The notes: generated by a model from the letters alone, not told the origin. Positions 1-9,107 are shown, numbered from the stretch's first letter. The stretch is 64,000 bases of DNA from Dasania marina DSM 21967 (GCF_000373485.1 NZ_KB891586.1:405356-469355); one strand, 5' to 3'. Numbers and translations: made by a program.

Positions 1-95
1 GATAGTCGATAGTCGATAGTCGATAGTCGATAGTCGATAGTCGATAGTCGATAGTCGATAGTCGATAGTCGATAGTCGATAGTCGATAGTCGATA
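1..95. repeat. 7-bp tandem repeat array (GATAGTC)x13
   Basis: Thirteen perfect head-to-tail copies of the heptamer GATAGTC cover positions 1-91, followed by a partial GATA. The array probably continues past the left edge of the window. A reverse-complement copy (GACTATC) lies at 127-133, so the array can fold back on itself. Confidence 0.97.
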
Positions 96-144
96 AAATT
101 CTGCCGACAGCCCACCTACTGTCAACGACTATCTTCCGTTTTTT

Positions 145-216
145 CTAGCGACTAGGAACTTTTAACTAGCGACTCTTCCCTTTTTCTAGCAACTAGGAAC
201 TGTTAACTAGCGACTT
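145..216. repeat. degenerate heptamer-phased CTAG repeats
   Basis: The stretch just before the ArsJ-like gene reads in a 7-bp register as CTAGCGA, CTAGGAA, CTTTTAA, CTAGCGA, then again CTAGCAA, CTAGGAA, CTGTTAA, CTAGCGA. It belongs to the same style of array as those at 35521, 40194 and 41935. Confidence 0.85.
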
Positions 217-230
217 TTTTAAAAAAACTT

Positions 231-1460
231 ATGTTAAAACACCTAACAACACTCAAACAAAGCAACCCAACCCTGCAGCAGTATCTGTTTATTACCGCCA
301 ACTACTGGGCCTTTACCCTAACTGACGGTGCTTTGCGCATGCTTATTGTGCTGCACTTTTATCAGTTGGGTTATGATGCCTTGGCTATCGCGTTTTTATT
401 TTTGTTTTATGAGTTTTTTGGCGTAGTCACCAATCTACTAGGCGGTTGGTTGGGCGCGCGCTTTGGTTTAAACAAAACCATGCATGGCGGCTTACTGTTA
501 CAGGTAGCCGCACTGAGCATGCTACTAGTGCCCAATGAGCTATTAACGGTAGCTTGGGTAATGGCCGCACAGGCATTATCGGGCATAGCCAAAGACCTCA
601 ATAAAATGAGTGCTAAAAGCGCGATTAAACAATTAATACCCAGCAATGCCGAAGGCAAACTCTATCAATGGGTGGCGCTATTAACCGGCTCCAAAAATAG
701 TTTAAAAGGTGTGGGCTTTTTTCTAGGCGCAGCCTTGCTTGCAGCCTTTGGCTTTCACTACGCCATTGTAATCATGGTGAGCTGTTTAATGCTAGTGTGT
801 ATAGCCAGCCTATTTTTATTAAAGCAGGACTTAGGCCGCGCCAGTTATAAGCCTAAGTTTCGCGAAATATTTTCCACTAGCCGCGCGGTGAATATTTTAT
901 CGGCAGCGCGACTATGTTTATTTGCCTCGCGGGATGTTTGGTTTGCCGTGGCCCTGCCGGTGTACCTGGCCAGCGAACTAGCTTGGAACCACTGGCAGGT
1001 GGGTGCCTTTATCGCCAGCTGGATTATCGCCTATGGCGTTATCCAGGGCTTTAGCCCGCGGCTTACCGGCCATAAAAAAACCGCCGCAGCCCCCGACGGT
1101 AAAGCCGCGCTCAAATGGGCCAGCCTATTACTATTAGCACCCAGCTTATTAGCACTAGCACTGACTAGCCACATCGCCCCGCAAACGCTGACAATTATCG
1201 GCTTAATGCTGTTTGGCTTTTTATTCGCCATTAACTCATCAGTGCACAGTTTTTTAATTGTGCACTACGCCAAGGCCGATGGCGCATCACTGGATGTAGG
1301 CTTTTATTATATGGCCAATGCCCTAGGACGCTTATTCGGCACCTTGGCTTCGGGCTACCTCTATATGCAGCATGGCTTTATCGCCTGCTTGCTAGCCTCC
1401 TGCGCGCTCATCATCTGCACCGCAGTAATATCACTGGCACTGCCTAGGCATACACACTAA
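231..1460 (+). CDS. arsJ: MFS exporter, ArsJ-like (organoarsenical efflux)
   Basis: A 409-residue major-facilitator protein with about 12 hydrophobic segments. The N-terminal block YWAFTLTDGALRMLIVLHF and the block ALSGIAKDLNKMSAKSAIK near residue 120 are those I associate with ArsJ, the exporter of 1-arseno-3-phosphoglycerate. In the known pathway an arsenate-using GAPDH makes the substrate and is encoded next to arsJ. No gap gene, arsR or arsC is visible in the 230 bp to the left, which are filled by heptamer repeats; a gap gene could lie further left. The start has no obvious Shine-Dalgarno sequence. The next gene follows after 35 bp on the same strand, suggesting co-transcription. Family assignment is from recalled sequence similarity; the substrate is inferred. 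Confidence 0.75.
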   Translation: MLKHLTTLKQSNPTLQQYLFITANYWAFTLTDGALRMLIVLHFYQLGYDALAIAFLFLFYEFFGVVTNLLGGWLGARFGLNKTMHGGLLLQVAALSMLLVPNELLTVAWVMAAQALSGIAKDLNKMSAKSAIKQLIPSNAEGKLYQWVALLTGSKNSLKGVGFFLGAALLAAFGFHYAIVIMVSCLMLVCIASLFLLKQDLGRASYKPKFREIFSTSRAVNILSAARLCLFASRDVWFAVALPVYLASELAWNHWQVGAFIASWIIAYGVIQGFSPRLTGHKKTAAAPDGKAALKWASLLLLAPSLLALALTSHIAPQTLTIIGLMLFGFLFAINSSVHSFLIVHYAKADGASLDVGFYYMANALGRLFGTLASGYLYMQHGFIACLLASCALIICTAVISLALPRHTH

Positions 1461-1495
1461 AATCATCCTCTTTTACGCAATAGCCACACACAACT

Positions 1496-2386
1496 ATGTA
1501 CCCACTAGATTATATACAACCGGTTTTTCGCCCACCCAGTGAAGCGCGTTCGCTGATTTTGCAAGTCAGCAATGGCTGCTCTTGGAACAATTGCACCTTT
1601 TGCGATATGTATACCGCGCCGCAAAAGAAATTCACCGTCAAACCCATAGCAGAAATAGAACAAGAGCTACTCGCCTTAGCTAACGATGGCTACCCGGTAG
1701 ACCGTGTATTTTTAGCCGATGGCGACGCCATGACCTTATCGGTACGCCGCTTAACGGAAATACTCACCACCATCAAACAACACTACCCCAACGTGCGACG
1801 CGTATCGGCCTACTGCCTGCCCCGTAACCTAAAAAACAAAAGCGTAGCCGAGTTAACCACCCTGCGAGAGCTGGGGCTGGATTATATGTATGTAGGCTGC
1901 GAAACCGGTGACGATGAACTATTAGGGCTAATAGAAAAAGGCGAAGACTATCAAAGCTCGCTCTCGGCCCTGAAAAAAATTAAGCAAGCAGGCATGACCA
2001 GCTCGGTGATGATATTAAACGGCATAGGCGGCCCGAACTACAGCGCCCAACATGCTAAAAACTCTGCTAGGCTAATGAACGAAGCGCAACCCAATTTTTT
2101 AAGCATGCTGGTATTAGAGCTACCCAACGGCGACCAACGTTTTGCCAAAAACTTTAAGGGCCAATGGCGCAAGCTTAATCAAAGTGAATTGTTTGAGGAA
2201 ATGCGCAGCTTTATTAGCCAGCTGGAATTAGACAAAACCATATTCCGCAGCGATCACGCCTCTAACTACTTAGTGTTAAAAGGCACCCTAGGCAAAGATA
2301 AAGCAAAGCTGTTAGAGATACTTGATACGGCTATTAATAAGCCGGGGTTAATTCCCCTTAGGGAGGAGTGGCAGCGGGGGCTATAA
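1496..2386 (+). CDS. radical SAM protein with CX4CX2C cluster motif
   Basis: A 296-residue radical SAM domain protein. The [4Fe-4S]-binding cysteines are C28, C33 and C36 (CSWNNCTFC), a CX4CX2C spacing instead of the usual CX3CX2C. Downstream come a GDAM segment and a GCETGDDELL segment, typical of the SAM-binding half of the barrel. There is no B12-binding or extra cluster domain, so this is a minimal radical SAM enzyme. It sits 35 bp after the ArsJ-like gene on the same strand. The reaction is unknown to me. Two relics of a second copy of this gene lie at 5583-5665 and 6639-6705, so the gene has been duplicated locally and the copy lost. Confidence 0.85.
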   Translation: MYPLDYIQPVFRPPSEARSLILQVSNGCSWNNCTFCDMYTAPQKKFTVKPIAEIEQELLALANDGYPVDRVFLADGDAMTLSVRRLTEILTTIKQHYPNVRRVSAYCLPRNLKNKSVAELTTLRELGLDYMYVGCETGDDELLGLIEKGEDYQSSLSALKKIKQAGMTSSVMILNGIGGPNYSAQHAKNSARLMNEAQPNFLSMLVLELPNGDQRFAKNFKGQWRKLNQSELFEEMRSFISQLELDKTIFRSDHASNYLVLKGTLGKDKAKLLEILDTAINKPGLIPLREEWQRGL

Positions 2387-2531
2387 CATCGCTAATTTTC
2401 ATCGGTATAAATAGTTGCCAACCAATATCAGCAGCCAATAAAATAGACACTTAACTATTTCTCTCACAACAAAGCAAAGCAAATAACAAGCTGTAGCAAT
2501 GCTCTATACGTAGTAAGAGAAACAGTCGCAT

Positions 2532-2573
2532 CAAAAAATAAAAAGCAACGGACAACACACGTTATCCGTTGCT
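2532..2573 (-). terminator. intrinsic terminator after TonB receptor
   Basis: Read on the minus strand, AGCAACGGA (2573-2565) pairs with TCCGTTGCT (2552-2544), followed by a T-rich run. It lies just beyond the stop codon of the receptor gene. Confidence 0.85.
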
Positions 2574-2578
2574 AACTA

Positions 2579-4843
2579 TTACCAATTATAAGAAGCACTA
2601 ACGCCAGCCCAGCGAGGTGTACCGTAATACCCCTCTTGCAGACCAAAGTCACCGCCTAAATCAAAGGCTTGCACTAAATACTCTTCATCTTCAAGATTAT
2701 TCACAAACACCCTAACATCCCAGTTTTCTTCACCACCGGTATAGCTAATAGACATATTTGAGATAGTATAGGAATCAGATGATACTGCTTCGGTAACATC
2801 CAGAGCGAAGGTGTGCTTATCCCGATACTGGGAATCAAACTGCAGCGCCATCATGCCAGTAAATAAATCCCATTCGTAACGCACTAGGGTATTTAAGTTC
2901 CAAAGCGGCGTTTGCACAGCTGAGGTCTTAGTACCACTTGGCAAGGTCACTTCATTATCGATATAACCTGCACCGAAAAGAACATCAAGCCCTTCAACTG
3001 GATTTGACTTTACCTCAAGCTCAAAGCCTGATGTTTTAGCTTCGGCATTAAATGTGTTACCGGTAATGCCTTCAAACGTGAATGCCTGAAAGTTTGCATA
3101 ATCATAATAATACGCAGCACCAGTAAGCACTAAGGAACCATTAAGTAGAGATGATTTAAAACCAAGCTCATAAGCATCAAGCTCTTCAGGGTCATAGCGC
3201 AAATCAGCACCAGTAGGGCGATTGCCAACACTACCCCGAGGATCGGTATAGCTATTCCAACCACCCGATTTAACACCACGACTCCAACTAGCATAAAGCA
3301 TGGTGTATTGACTAACATCCCAGCTTAAACCTAAGCGGCTAGACCACTCAGTACTAGTAACAGAGTCTTCAACCGCAGGCCCAAGTTGACCAACAATATT
3401 CGGATTTAGGAAATTATCCGGATTGATAACATCAGTAATAACAACAGCAAAATCAAAATCTTGCTTATCATGAATAGCTCTTAACCCAGCCGTTACTATC
3501 ATTGAGTCTGACAAGGAATAATCAATTTGACCAAAGATAGAAGTAGATTGGGTCTTGTTTCTATAGGGGTTAAGCATACCTGGCAAAGTGAAATCGGCAT
3601 TAACATCAAAGTTTGAATCTACCAAAGACAAATCTGAATCTAACTCATAGTCGCAAAAGCAGTGAATACCACTCAGATCTTTGGCGTCAATATTAAGATG
3701 GTAAGCTCCAGCCACCCAATCTACCGTTTCATCCGAACCATTAATTCGCAACTCTTGCGAGAATTGCTCAGCCTCTGTCGACAACATATAGTTATAACCT
3801 CCATTGTTAAGAGGGTCATTAGGGCCAGCATCAGTATCCTCAAAGTATTCACGATCAACTTTTGAGTAATCGGTAATTGAGGTCAGGGTAATATAATCAT
3901 CAATCTCCCAAGTTACCGTCGCAGTATAGCCACTGGTTTCAACATCATTTGATCCTGGTGAATCCCAGTCACCGGCATAGACATCACCATCCGTATCTTC
4001 ATAACCGTAAGCATCACCTACACCTGGGGTCAGGTTACCACTTCCGTCGGCACTGGCTTGCTGATAAACCCCCGTACGAATATCTGATTTACCGTAACGC
4101 GTATTCAATAAAACTTCTACATTGTCAGCTGCAGCAATAGACACTTGCCATCTTGCGGCAATATCATTGGCATTATTGAGTTTTTTGCCGCCTGACGCAG
4201 CATTTCTATTCTTGATATAGCCATCATTATCATTGGTCGAAAGCGATATACGGGTAGTCACTTTCTCACTCAGGGAACCACCTACAGCACCTTCAAATTT
4301 CACCTGATCATAGGAACCAACCGTTAGTTGCGTATAACCCTCAAACTCTTCTTCAGGTTTCTTTGTTATATAGTTAGCTAAGCCACCGGTAGCATTACGA
4401 CCAAAAAGAGTACCTTGTGGACCTTTTAATATTTCTACACGCTGCATATCAAAGAGCGCAAAACCAGCTCCAGCGCTTTGGCTGATGTAAACCTCATCAA
4501 CATATAAAGCAACAGGGCTTTCAACATTAGAAATGAAATTACTGTTTGAAACACCACGAATAGCCATTGAATAATTGGCTTCGCCATTAGGCTGAACCGT
4601 ACTAACGCCAGGGGCCATAGAGGCAACCTGCTGAGCATTAGTAAAGCCAAGCTGGCGCAACTGATCCCCAGATACAGCGCTAATGGCAATGGGAACCTCC
4701 ATTGTACTCTGCATTCTTTTTTGAGCTGTAACTATAATTTCTTCAAGTAACGATGAAGCCATAGCTGGCGCAACATTTAAAGCAGCAACACCAAACATAG
4801 AGTAACGGACGGCCCTACTTAAACTTGTCGTTAAAGTATTCAT
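2579..4843 (-). CDS. TonB-dependent outer-membrane receptor
   Basis: A 754-residue TonB-dependent receptor. It has an N-terminal signal peptide ending near ALNVAPAMAS and a TonB-box-like stretch EEIIVTAQKR. The plug domain runs through VPIAISAVSGDQL, APGVSTVQP, AIRGVS and ALYVDEVYI to VEILKGPQGTLFGRNATGG. A 22-strand barrel follows and ends in the outer-membrane signature aromatic residue (SASYNW). It would import a siderophore, vitamin or organic molecule; the style of plug (ALYVDEVYI, FGRNATGGLANYITKKP) is that of the catabolic-type receptors abundant in marine Gammaproteobacteria. There is no neighbouring partner gene to give the substrate. A relic of another receptor of the same class lies upstream at 5070-5306, so this locus once carried at least two. 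Confidence 0.93.
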   Translation of the reverse strand: MNTLTTSLSRAVRYSMFGVAALNVAPAMASSLLEEIIVTAQKRMQSTMEVPIAISAVSGDQLRQLGFTNAQQVASMAPGVSTVQPNGEANYSMAIRGVSNSNFISNVESPVALYVDEVYISQSAGAGFALFDMQRVEILKGPQGTLFGRNATGGLANYITKKPEEEFEGYTQLTVGSYDQVKFEGAVGGSLSEKVTTRISLSTNDNDGYIKNRNAASGGKKLNNANDIAARWQVSIAAADNVEVLLNTRYGKSDIRTGVYQQASADGSGNLTPGVGDAYGYEDTDGDVYAGDWDSPGSNDVETSGYTATVTWEIDDYITLTSITDYSKVDREYFEDTDAGPNDPLNNGGYNYMLSTEAEQFSQELRINGSDETVDWVAGAYHLNIDAKDLSGIHCFCDYELDSDLSLVDSNFDVNADFTLPGMLNPYRNKTQSTSIFGQIDYSLSDSMIVTAGLRAIHDKQDFDFAVVITDVINPDNFLNPNIVGQLGPAVEDSVTSTEWSSRLGLSWDVSQYTMLYASWSRGVKSGGWNSYTDPRGSVGNRPTGADLRYDPEELDAYELGFKSSLLNGSLVLTGAAYYYDYANFQAFTFEGITGNTFNAEAKTSGFELEVKSNPVEGLDVLFGAGYIDNEVTLPSGTKTSAVQTPLWNLNTLVRYEWDLFTGMMALQFDSQYRDKHTFALDVTEAVSSDSYTISNMSISYTGGEENWDVRVFVNNLEDEEYLVQAFDLGGDFGLQEGYYGTPRWAGVSASYNW

Positions 4844-5069
4844 ATATTCTCCAGAGAAAGCCCTCAGATGGATCCTGGGTGCATTTAATGCAGCTTTCGA
4901 ATTATTAGATTTATTAATAACTGTACAAGTTAAAAAAATGATCTTATCCAGTACAGCAGTAAACTATTATTATTTAGGATTATTGAGTAGAACCAGTTGC
5001 TGGAACCAAATGGCAAAAACTGGGTCTGCTGCAGGACTGCCTGGTGATTATGACTATGTATTCATTATG

Positions 5070-5306
5070 AAGGGTGCCTTGCGAGCCACGTAATACCTCG
5101 TTGCGATTCACATCAAAGAGCTTTGTCGTTTGACCTGCTGGCGCGCCTAAATACACATCGTCACATACATAGTCACTGTTTTTTCATTGTTATCGGCGAT
5201 AACTTGTAACAGAAACACCACGGATAGCTAAGATAGGATTGTTACCTGCACCTAATGGATTTCCAAAAGTTACGTTTGGTCTTTGGGCTGCAATGCTGGT
5301 AGCACC
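5070..5306 (-). pseudogene. relic of a TonB-dependent receptor (plug fragment)
   Basis: The minus strand translates to plug-domain sequence: an AAQRPNVTFG segment, then NNPILAIRGVSVTSY, then after in-frame stops a DDVYLGAPAGQTTKLFDVNR segment and EVLRGSQGTLHNE. This corresponds to the conserved APNVTF / IRGVS / VYVDDVYLG / IEVLRGPQGTLYGRN path of TonB receptors. Stops interrupt the frame in the middle, both ends are missing, and no barrel-coding sequence follows. It differs from the intact receptor at 2579-4843, so it is not a simple partial duplicate of it. Confidence 0.85.
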
Positions 5307-5582
5307 ATAGTTAATTAAGCTTTAAATCTATGAACTATAGTGAGCTTTGCCATATTCGGAAAAGTAATGAATAAATATTTTATATTGTGTTTATGCTGCC
5401 GTCATACATCCGGAAAAGAGACATCCATCCATATCAGAACGCACCTGTAAAGATAGAAAAAAAACCTAACGTAGTATCGAAATATTGATTACAGACTCTA
5501 TACGAATATTTACTATAAAGAGTGATTTGTGATGACCAAAATAAACTATGACGCTACAGCTATTGCTTAGCATTGCTCTACA

Positions 5583-5665
5583 AAAAGCTGTTAGATATGC
5601 ATGATACGGCTATCAATAAGCCGGGGCTAATTCCGCTTAGGAAGGAGAGGCAGCGAGGATTGTAG
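5583..5665 (+). pseudogene. relic: 3' end of a second radical SAM gene
   Basis: This stretch translates to KLLDMHDTAINKPGLIPLR and on to QRGL followed by a TAG stop. It closely matches the last 26 codons of the radical SAM gene at 1496-2386, whose end reads KLLEILDTAINKPGLIPLR and on to QRGL. Several differences are synonymous, so the copy evolved as coding sequence before it was truncated. Nothing upstream continues the match. Confidence 0.85.
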
Positions 5666-5742
5666 CTAATGCGTGCTATAGGATCCCATAGATTCAGCGA
5701 GCTCATACTGCTAAGTAACTACAGAGAAACAACAAAATAAAA

Positions 5743-5766
5743 TTAGCGCCAGTTACCCAGCGCTAA
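5743..5766 (-). terminator. intrinsic terminator after efpL
   Basis: On the minus strand TTAGCGC (5766-5760) pairs with GCGCTAA (5749-5743) and is followed by a TTTTATTTTG run. It lies 12 bp past the efpL stop codon. Confidence 0.75.
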
Positions 5767-5778
5767 ACTATCTACTAT

Positions 5779-6354
5779 TTATTTACTGTCCGCACGGCTC
5801 ATAAAGCTACGCTCTTCGACATTGATTTTAATTCTATCGCCGGTAGAGATATGTTCAGGCACTTGTACGGTTAAACCCGTTGATAACAAGGCAGGCTTAG
5901 TTCTTGAGGTGGCGGAGCCGCCTTTAATAGAAGGGTCGGTTTCGGTGATTTCCAACTCCACGTGAGCAGGCAGCTCAATGGCGACGGGGACATCGTCAAC
6001 AATCACTACTTGAATGCCTTCGGTGGCTTCATTCATAAAAAGAATTTCGTCAGCGATGGACTCTTTATTGAGGTTGTAAGGTGTGTAATTTTCGTTGTCC
6101 ATAAACACATATTCATCGCCATCGATGTACGAAAACATCACGGCTCTGCGAATAAGGTCGGCAAAGTTCAAAATATCAGAGTCTTTAAACGCCTCATCAA
6201 TTTTGCGGCCGGTAACCACATCGTACATGCGCATACGGTAGATGCTGCCACCCGCACGGCCCTGTGGCACAGAGCGTTCTATCCCCTTCACTATATAAGT
6301 ATTACCCTTGTAGTCGAGGGCGGCGTTCTTTTTTATTTCACTGGCCTTAGGCAT
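5779..6354 (-). CDS. efpL: EF-P-like translation factor EfpL (YeiP)
   Basis: A 191-residue EF-P family protein of the YeiP/EfpL branch. It contains the KOW-like N-domain ([17 protein letters not shown]), the stretch [15 protein letters not shown], and the C-terminal OB domain ending [14 protein letters not shown], which closely parallels E. coli YeiP. The loop that reaches the ribosomal P-site tRNA carries R33 (VPQGRAGG) in place of the modified lysine of canonical EF-P. This fits EfpL, which helps ribosomes stalled on polyproline and related motifs without lysine modification. It is monocistronic, with its own terminator at 5743-5766. The flanks contain relics of unrelated genes, so efpL sits inside a scarred region. 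Confidence 0.92.
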   Translation of the reverse strand: MPKASEIKKNAALDYKGNTYIVKGIERSVPQGRAGGSIYRMRMYDVVTGRKIDEAFKDSDILNFADLIRRAVMFSYIDGDEYVFMDNENYTPYNLNKESIADEILFMNEATEGIQVVIVDDVPVAIELPAHVELEITETDPSIKGGSATSRTKPALLSTGLTVQVPEHISTGDRIKINVEERSFMSRADSK

Positions 6355-6638
6355 TGGCTCTAGTCCTGCATGTATTAGTAGGTTAAAAGGTTACAACGTT
6401 AACCGGCTATTTTAGTTTAATCGCATGCTCGGTCAATCATTAACCGTCATGGTCTATTTTCTGACAGATCAGCGCTAGGCGACAAGGTTAAGAGCAGTCA
6501 TGCCCTATCACTGAGGGATAGTTGAGTATACTATTTTTCACTACATATTCACCTATACAAAATAGATATTTTGCCTTCAAACTCATCAAATAGTCTATTT
6601 TTATTGCTACTAGCAATGCCATGCATATCGCACTGAAA

Positions 6639-6705
6639 ATAAAGTCATCGCCAAGCCTATAGCAGAAATAGAACAAGAGTTTCTCGCCTCGAGCCAACGA
6701 CAATA
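6639..6705 (+). pseudogene. relic: internal 5' piece of a second radical SAM gene
   Basis: The sequence encodes IAKPIAEIEQEFLAS and matches codons around residue 48 of the radical SAM gene at 1496-2386 (VKPIAEIEQELLAL), with a run of about 24 identical bases in the middle. It lies on the same strand, but 1 kb to the right of the 3' fragment at 5583-5665, so the two pieces are in reversed order. The rest of 6355-6810 holds nothing else I can recognise. Confidence 0.78.
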
Positions 6706-6810
6706 TAAGCCTATATGCGCTTCATCGCACTCGACACACTAATTACCCTCGTATCTTCACATGTTACGGCATTGATAAATTTATCTAGAACACGTATTTG
6801 AAATACAGCG

Positions 6811-7875
6811 TTATTTGACTTTATGAGTGTGGCGGTGATGAATGTCCGGAAAATGCGGATGCTTATGAGTAACAGCCATATGACTGTGAGCATGCGTATG
6901 CGAACCAACGCCATCCCAGTCAAAGTCGTGCTGATGCTGATGATGGCTATCGTGGCTATGAGCGTGGGTATGCTCAAGCGGCTCGTGAGTGTGCTCATGA
7001 TCGTGATTTTCAGTAAGATGCAACCAAACACCCAAGCCCATAAATAATGCAGCAAACCAAAACATCATAGACGTCGACTCACCCAAGAGTAAAATTGAAA
7101 TAACAGCGCCAATAAATGGCGCTGTCGAAAAATAGGCTCCTGTTCTAGCGGTTCCTAGATCGCGTAACGCTAATACAAAAAGTAACAGACTGACACCGTA
7201 ACCAATAAAGCCAAGCACGGCTGTTTCGAGTAAAACGATACCCTTGGGCAAGTGATAGCCTAGGGATAATGCCAGTGAGCTATTAACAACACCAGCAATT
7301 AACCCTTTACTACCAGCAATAAATAACGCATCTGTTCCCGAAACTTTACGAGTGAGGTTATTATCTATTGCCCAGCACAAGCATGCGAAAACAATAAGCA
7401 TTGAACCAATCAATACAGATGATGATGTACGCGGTTCTAATGGCCACGATAGAAAAATGCCACCGAAAATAATGGCCAGCATGCCAAATACAATTCGCTT
7501 ATCGGCGTTTTCTTTAAAGATCACCCATGCGATAACAGCCGTTAATACCGCCTCTATATTAAGTAGGAGAGTTGCAGATGAAGCACTGGTGGTTTTCAAT
7601 CCAAACATTAATAACACCGGGCCTAGCATCCCGCCAAAAACAATGGCGCCAAGTAGCCAAGGCCATTCGCCACGAGTTAGATCAGATTTTTTCCAGCCCT
7701 TATCCCGCCATAAACGTATTAAGAGCAGGCCTAAGCCGCTGCCTAAATACAGCAAACCACCCAGTAAAAGCGGTGGCATTTCGCTCAGTAATATTTTGGC
7801 AAAGGGCGTACTGATACCAAACAAGCACGCAGCCGTCAGGGCATATAATACGCCCACAGGCAGTTTAGCGATCAT
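6811..7875 (-). CDS. DMT/EamA family exporter with His-rich tail
   Basis: A 354-residue drug/metabolite-transporter family protein with two EamA repeats and about ten membrane segments (residues 8-285). A cytosolic or periplasmic tail of about 65 residues follows, very rich in histidine (DHEHTHEPLEHTHAHSHDSHHQHQH and further HTHAHSH repeats). The tail is not part of the standard DMT fold and suggests binding of Zn, Ni, Co or Cu ions. It is the last gene of the metal operon; its ATG overlaps the stop codon of the preceding small gene by 4 bp (ATGA), so the two are translationally coupled. It may export a metal chelator or another metabolite in response to metal. The role of the tail as sensor or buffer is inference. 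Confidence 0.88.
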   Translation of the reverse strand: MIAKLPVGVLYALTAACLFGISTPFAKILLSEMPPLLLGGLLYLGSGLGLLLIRLWRDKGWKKSDLTRGEWPWLLGAIVFGGMLGPVLLMFGLKTTSASSATLLLNIEAVLTAVIAWVIFKENADKRIVFGMLAIIFGGIFLSWPLEPRTSSSVLIGSMLIVFACLCWAIDNNLTRKVSGTDALFIAGSKGLIAGVVNSSLALSLGYHLPKGIVLLETAVLGFIGYGVSLLLFVLALRDLGTARTGAYFSTAPFIGAVISILLLGESTSMMFWFAALFMGLGVWLHLTENHDHEHTHEPLEHTHAHSHDSHHQHQHDFDWDGVGSHTHAHSHMAVTHKHPHFPDIHHRHTHKVK

Positions 7876-8216
7876 TCAATGCCTTTAAAGGTGCCAGAGA
7901 AATTCGCGTCGTAAACATCACCACCAGATGACATGAGTACATAGAGTGTCTTTTCCTCACGCTTGTTTTCGACTGCGACTATATAATAGCCTTTACCTTT
8001 GGTAGCTATCGTTACGCTCTCTTTCGGAACTAATGCCCAGTTAGCGGTAAGCTTGCCGATGTCTAACCCAACATCTTTCTTTGATAGTTGTGCTGCAACG
8101 TCGGCTGCTAAAGCCGCTGCCTTTGCATCTGTAATGGGGGCATGGTCGCTGTGTGCAAAAACCTGCTGGCTTAGCAGTAATACTAAAGATAAAAGCGTCG
8201 TTATACCTATTTTCAT
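7872..8216 (-). CDS. small periplasmic protein (DUF6488-like)
   Basis: A 114-residue protein with a clear signal peptide (MKIGITTLLSLVLLLSQQVFA) followed by HSDHAPIT. The mature part of about 90 residues has a PepSY-like alpha/beta look (KGYYIVAVENKREEKTLYVLMSSGGDVYDANF). I recall similar proteins as DUF6488, commonly encoded beside metal-efflux genes; that assignment is tentative. It lies between hupE (24 bp spacing) and the DMT exporter (4-bp overlap) in the metal operon. The N-terminal HSDH of the mature protein could ligate metal. A periplasmic metal chaperone or sensor is possible but not shown. Confidence 0.7.
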   Translation of the reverse strand: MKIGITTLLSLVLLLSQQVFAHSDHAPITDAKAAALAADVAAQLSKKDVGLDIGKLTANWALVPKESVTIATKGKGYYIVAVENKREEKTLYVLMSSGGDVYDANFSGTFKGIE

Positions 8217-8240
8217 AATAATACCTTAATGTTTTAGTGA

Positions 8241-9107
8241 TTAATGAGAGTGGGAGCTTTCGCCGTTGTGAGAATGTGTGTCGCTGGGTAACGCATCGTC
8301 CTGCACTTCTTTATCTTGTGAAGAATCAGCCTTAGAGTTAAATTTTACCGGATAAGCAGTGAGTGGTGATGATTGCGCCTCCATATCCTCATGAATATGC
8401 GAATGATCATCAGCGTTTAGCGGAAAATCATCAGGGTACTGTGTGTGTTGGTAGCCATGAAGCTGCATAAGTAGCAAAAGCCCACCAAGCAACATCAACC
8501 CTATGTTTGACGCCTTGCTGAATCGAGTAAAGGATGCCGTTTTTCTCCAGCCAGCAAGTATAATCAGCATAATACTCAAAGCGATGATTTGACCTAGCTC
8601 TACACCAACGTTGAAGGAGAGAATTTTTAACACTAAATTATCTGTCCCCAGCGGTAGTTGCTGTAACCGCGTAGACAAACCAAAGCCATGAATTAAGCCA
8701 AAGCCAAATACCATCCAGGTTAAATTAGGGGATGGCATCTGAAAGAATCGCTTAAAACCATCTAGGTTATCAAAAGCTTTATAACAAACCGTTAGCGCTA
8801 TCACGGCATCAATCAAATAATAGTTTGCATTTATCTCTAACAACGTTGCAAAAACTAACGTAATTGAATGGCCAATAGTAAAGGCGGTTATAAACTTTAG
8901 AATATCGCTAAACCGAGTTAAGAAGAAGATCACGCCGAATAAAAACAGAAGATGGTCATAGCCAGAAAGCATATGTGTAGCACCAAGCTGCACATATTCC
9001 CAATAACCTGCATTGAGGATGCGTGCCTGATCTTCCGCTGACATACCGTGCGCAAAAGCAACGCCACTCAAGCTCGACAATAAAACCACTAAAATAATTC
9101 TAAACAT
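8241..9107 (-). CDS. hupE: HupE/UreJ family metal permease, His-rich C-terminus
   Basis: A 288-residue membrane protein of the HupE/UreJ class. A signal peptide (MFRIILVVLLSSLSGVAFA) precedes the family motif HMLSGYDHLLFLFGVIFFL and GFGLIHGFGLSTRLQQL. About seven membrane segments are followed by a C-terminal tail with HSHIHED and SDTHSHNGESSHSH. HupE proteins carry nickel or cobalt. I chose ATG 9107 because the signal peptide begins there and GGAA precedes it; an upstream in-frame ATG at 9155 adds 16 poorly conserved residues. It directly follows czcA in the operon. The His tail is longer than usual in the family, matching the His-rich tail of the DMT protein two genes on. Confidence 0.85.
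   Translation of the reverse strand: MFRIILVVLLSSLSGVAFAHGMSAEDQARILNAGYWEYVQLGATHMLSGYDHLLFLFGVIFFLTRFSDILKFITAFTIGHSITLVFATLLEINANYYLIDAVIALTVCYKAFDNLDGFKRFFQMPSPNLTWMVFGFGLIHGFGLSTRLQQLPLGTDNLVLKILSFNVGVELGQIIALSIMLIILAGWRKTASFTRFSKASNIGLMLLGGLLLLMQLHGYQHTQYPDDFPLNADDHSHIHEDMEAQSSPLTAYPVKFNSKADSSQDKEVQDDALPSDTHSHNGESSHSH

Noticed and set aside
1-95. CRISPR array
   Set aside because: The 7-bp units are directly adjacent with no spacers, and no cas genes are near.
6488-6703. Small 71-residue minus-strand reading frame
   Set aside because: It overlaps the radical SAM relic in antisense, has no ribosome-binding site and no protein-like composition.
6823-7047. Plus-strand methionine-rich reading frame
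   Set aside because: It is the antisense shadow of the histidine codons (CAT/CAC) of the DMT exporter tail.
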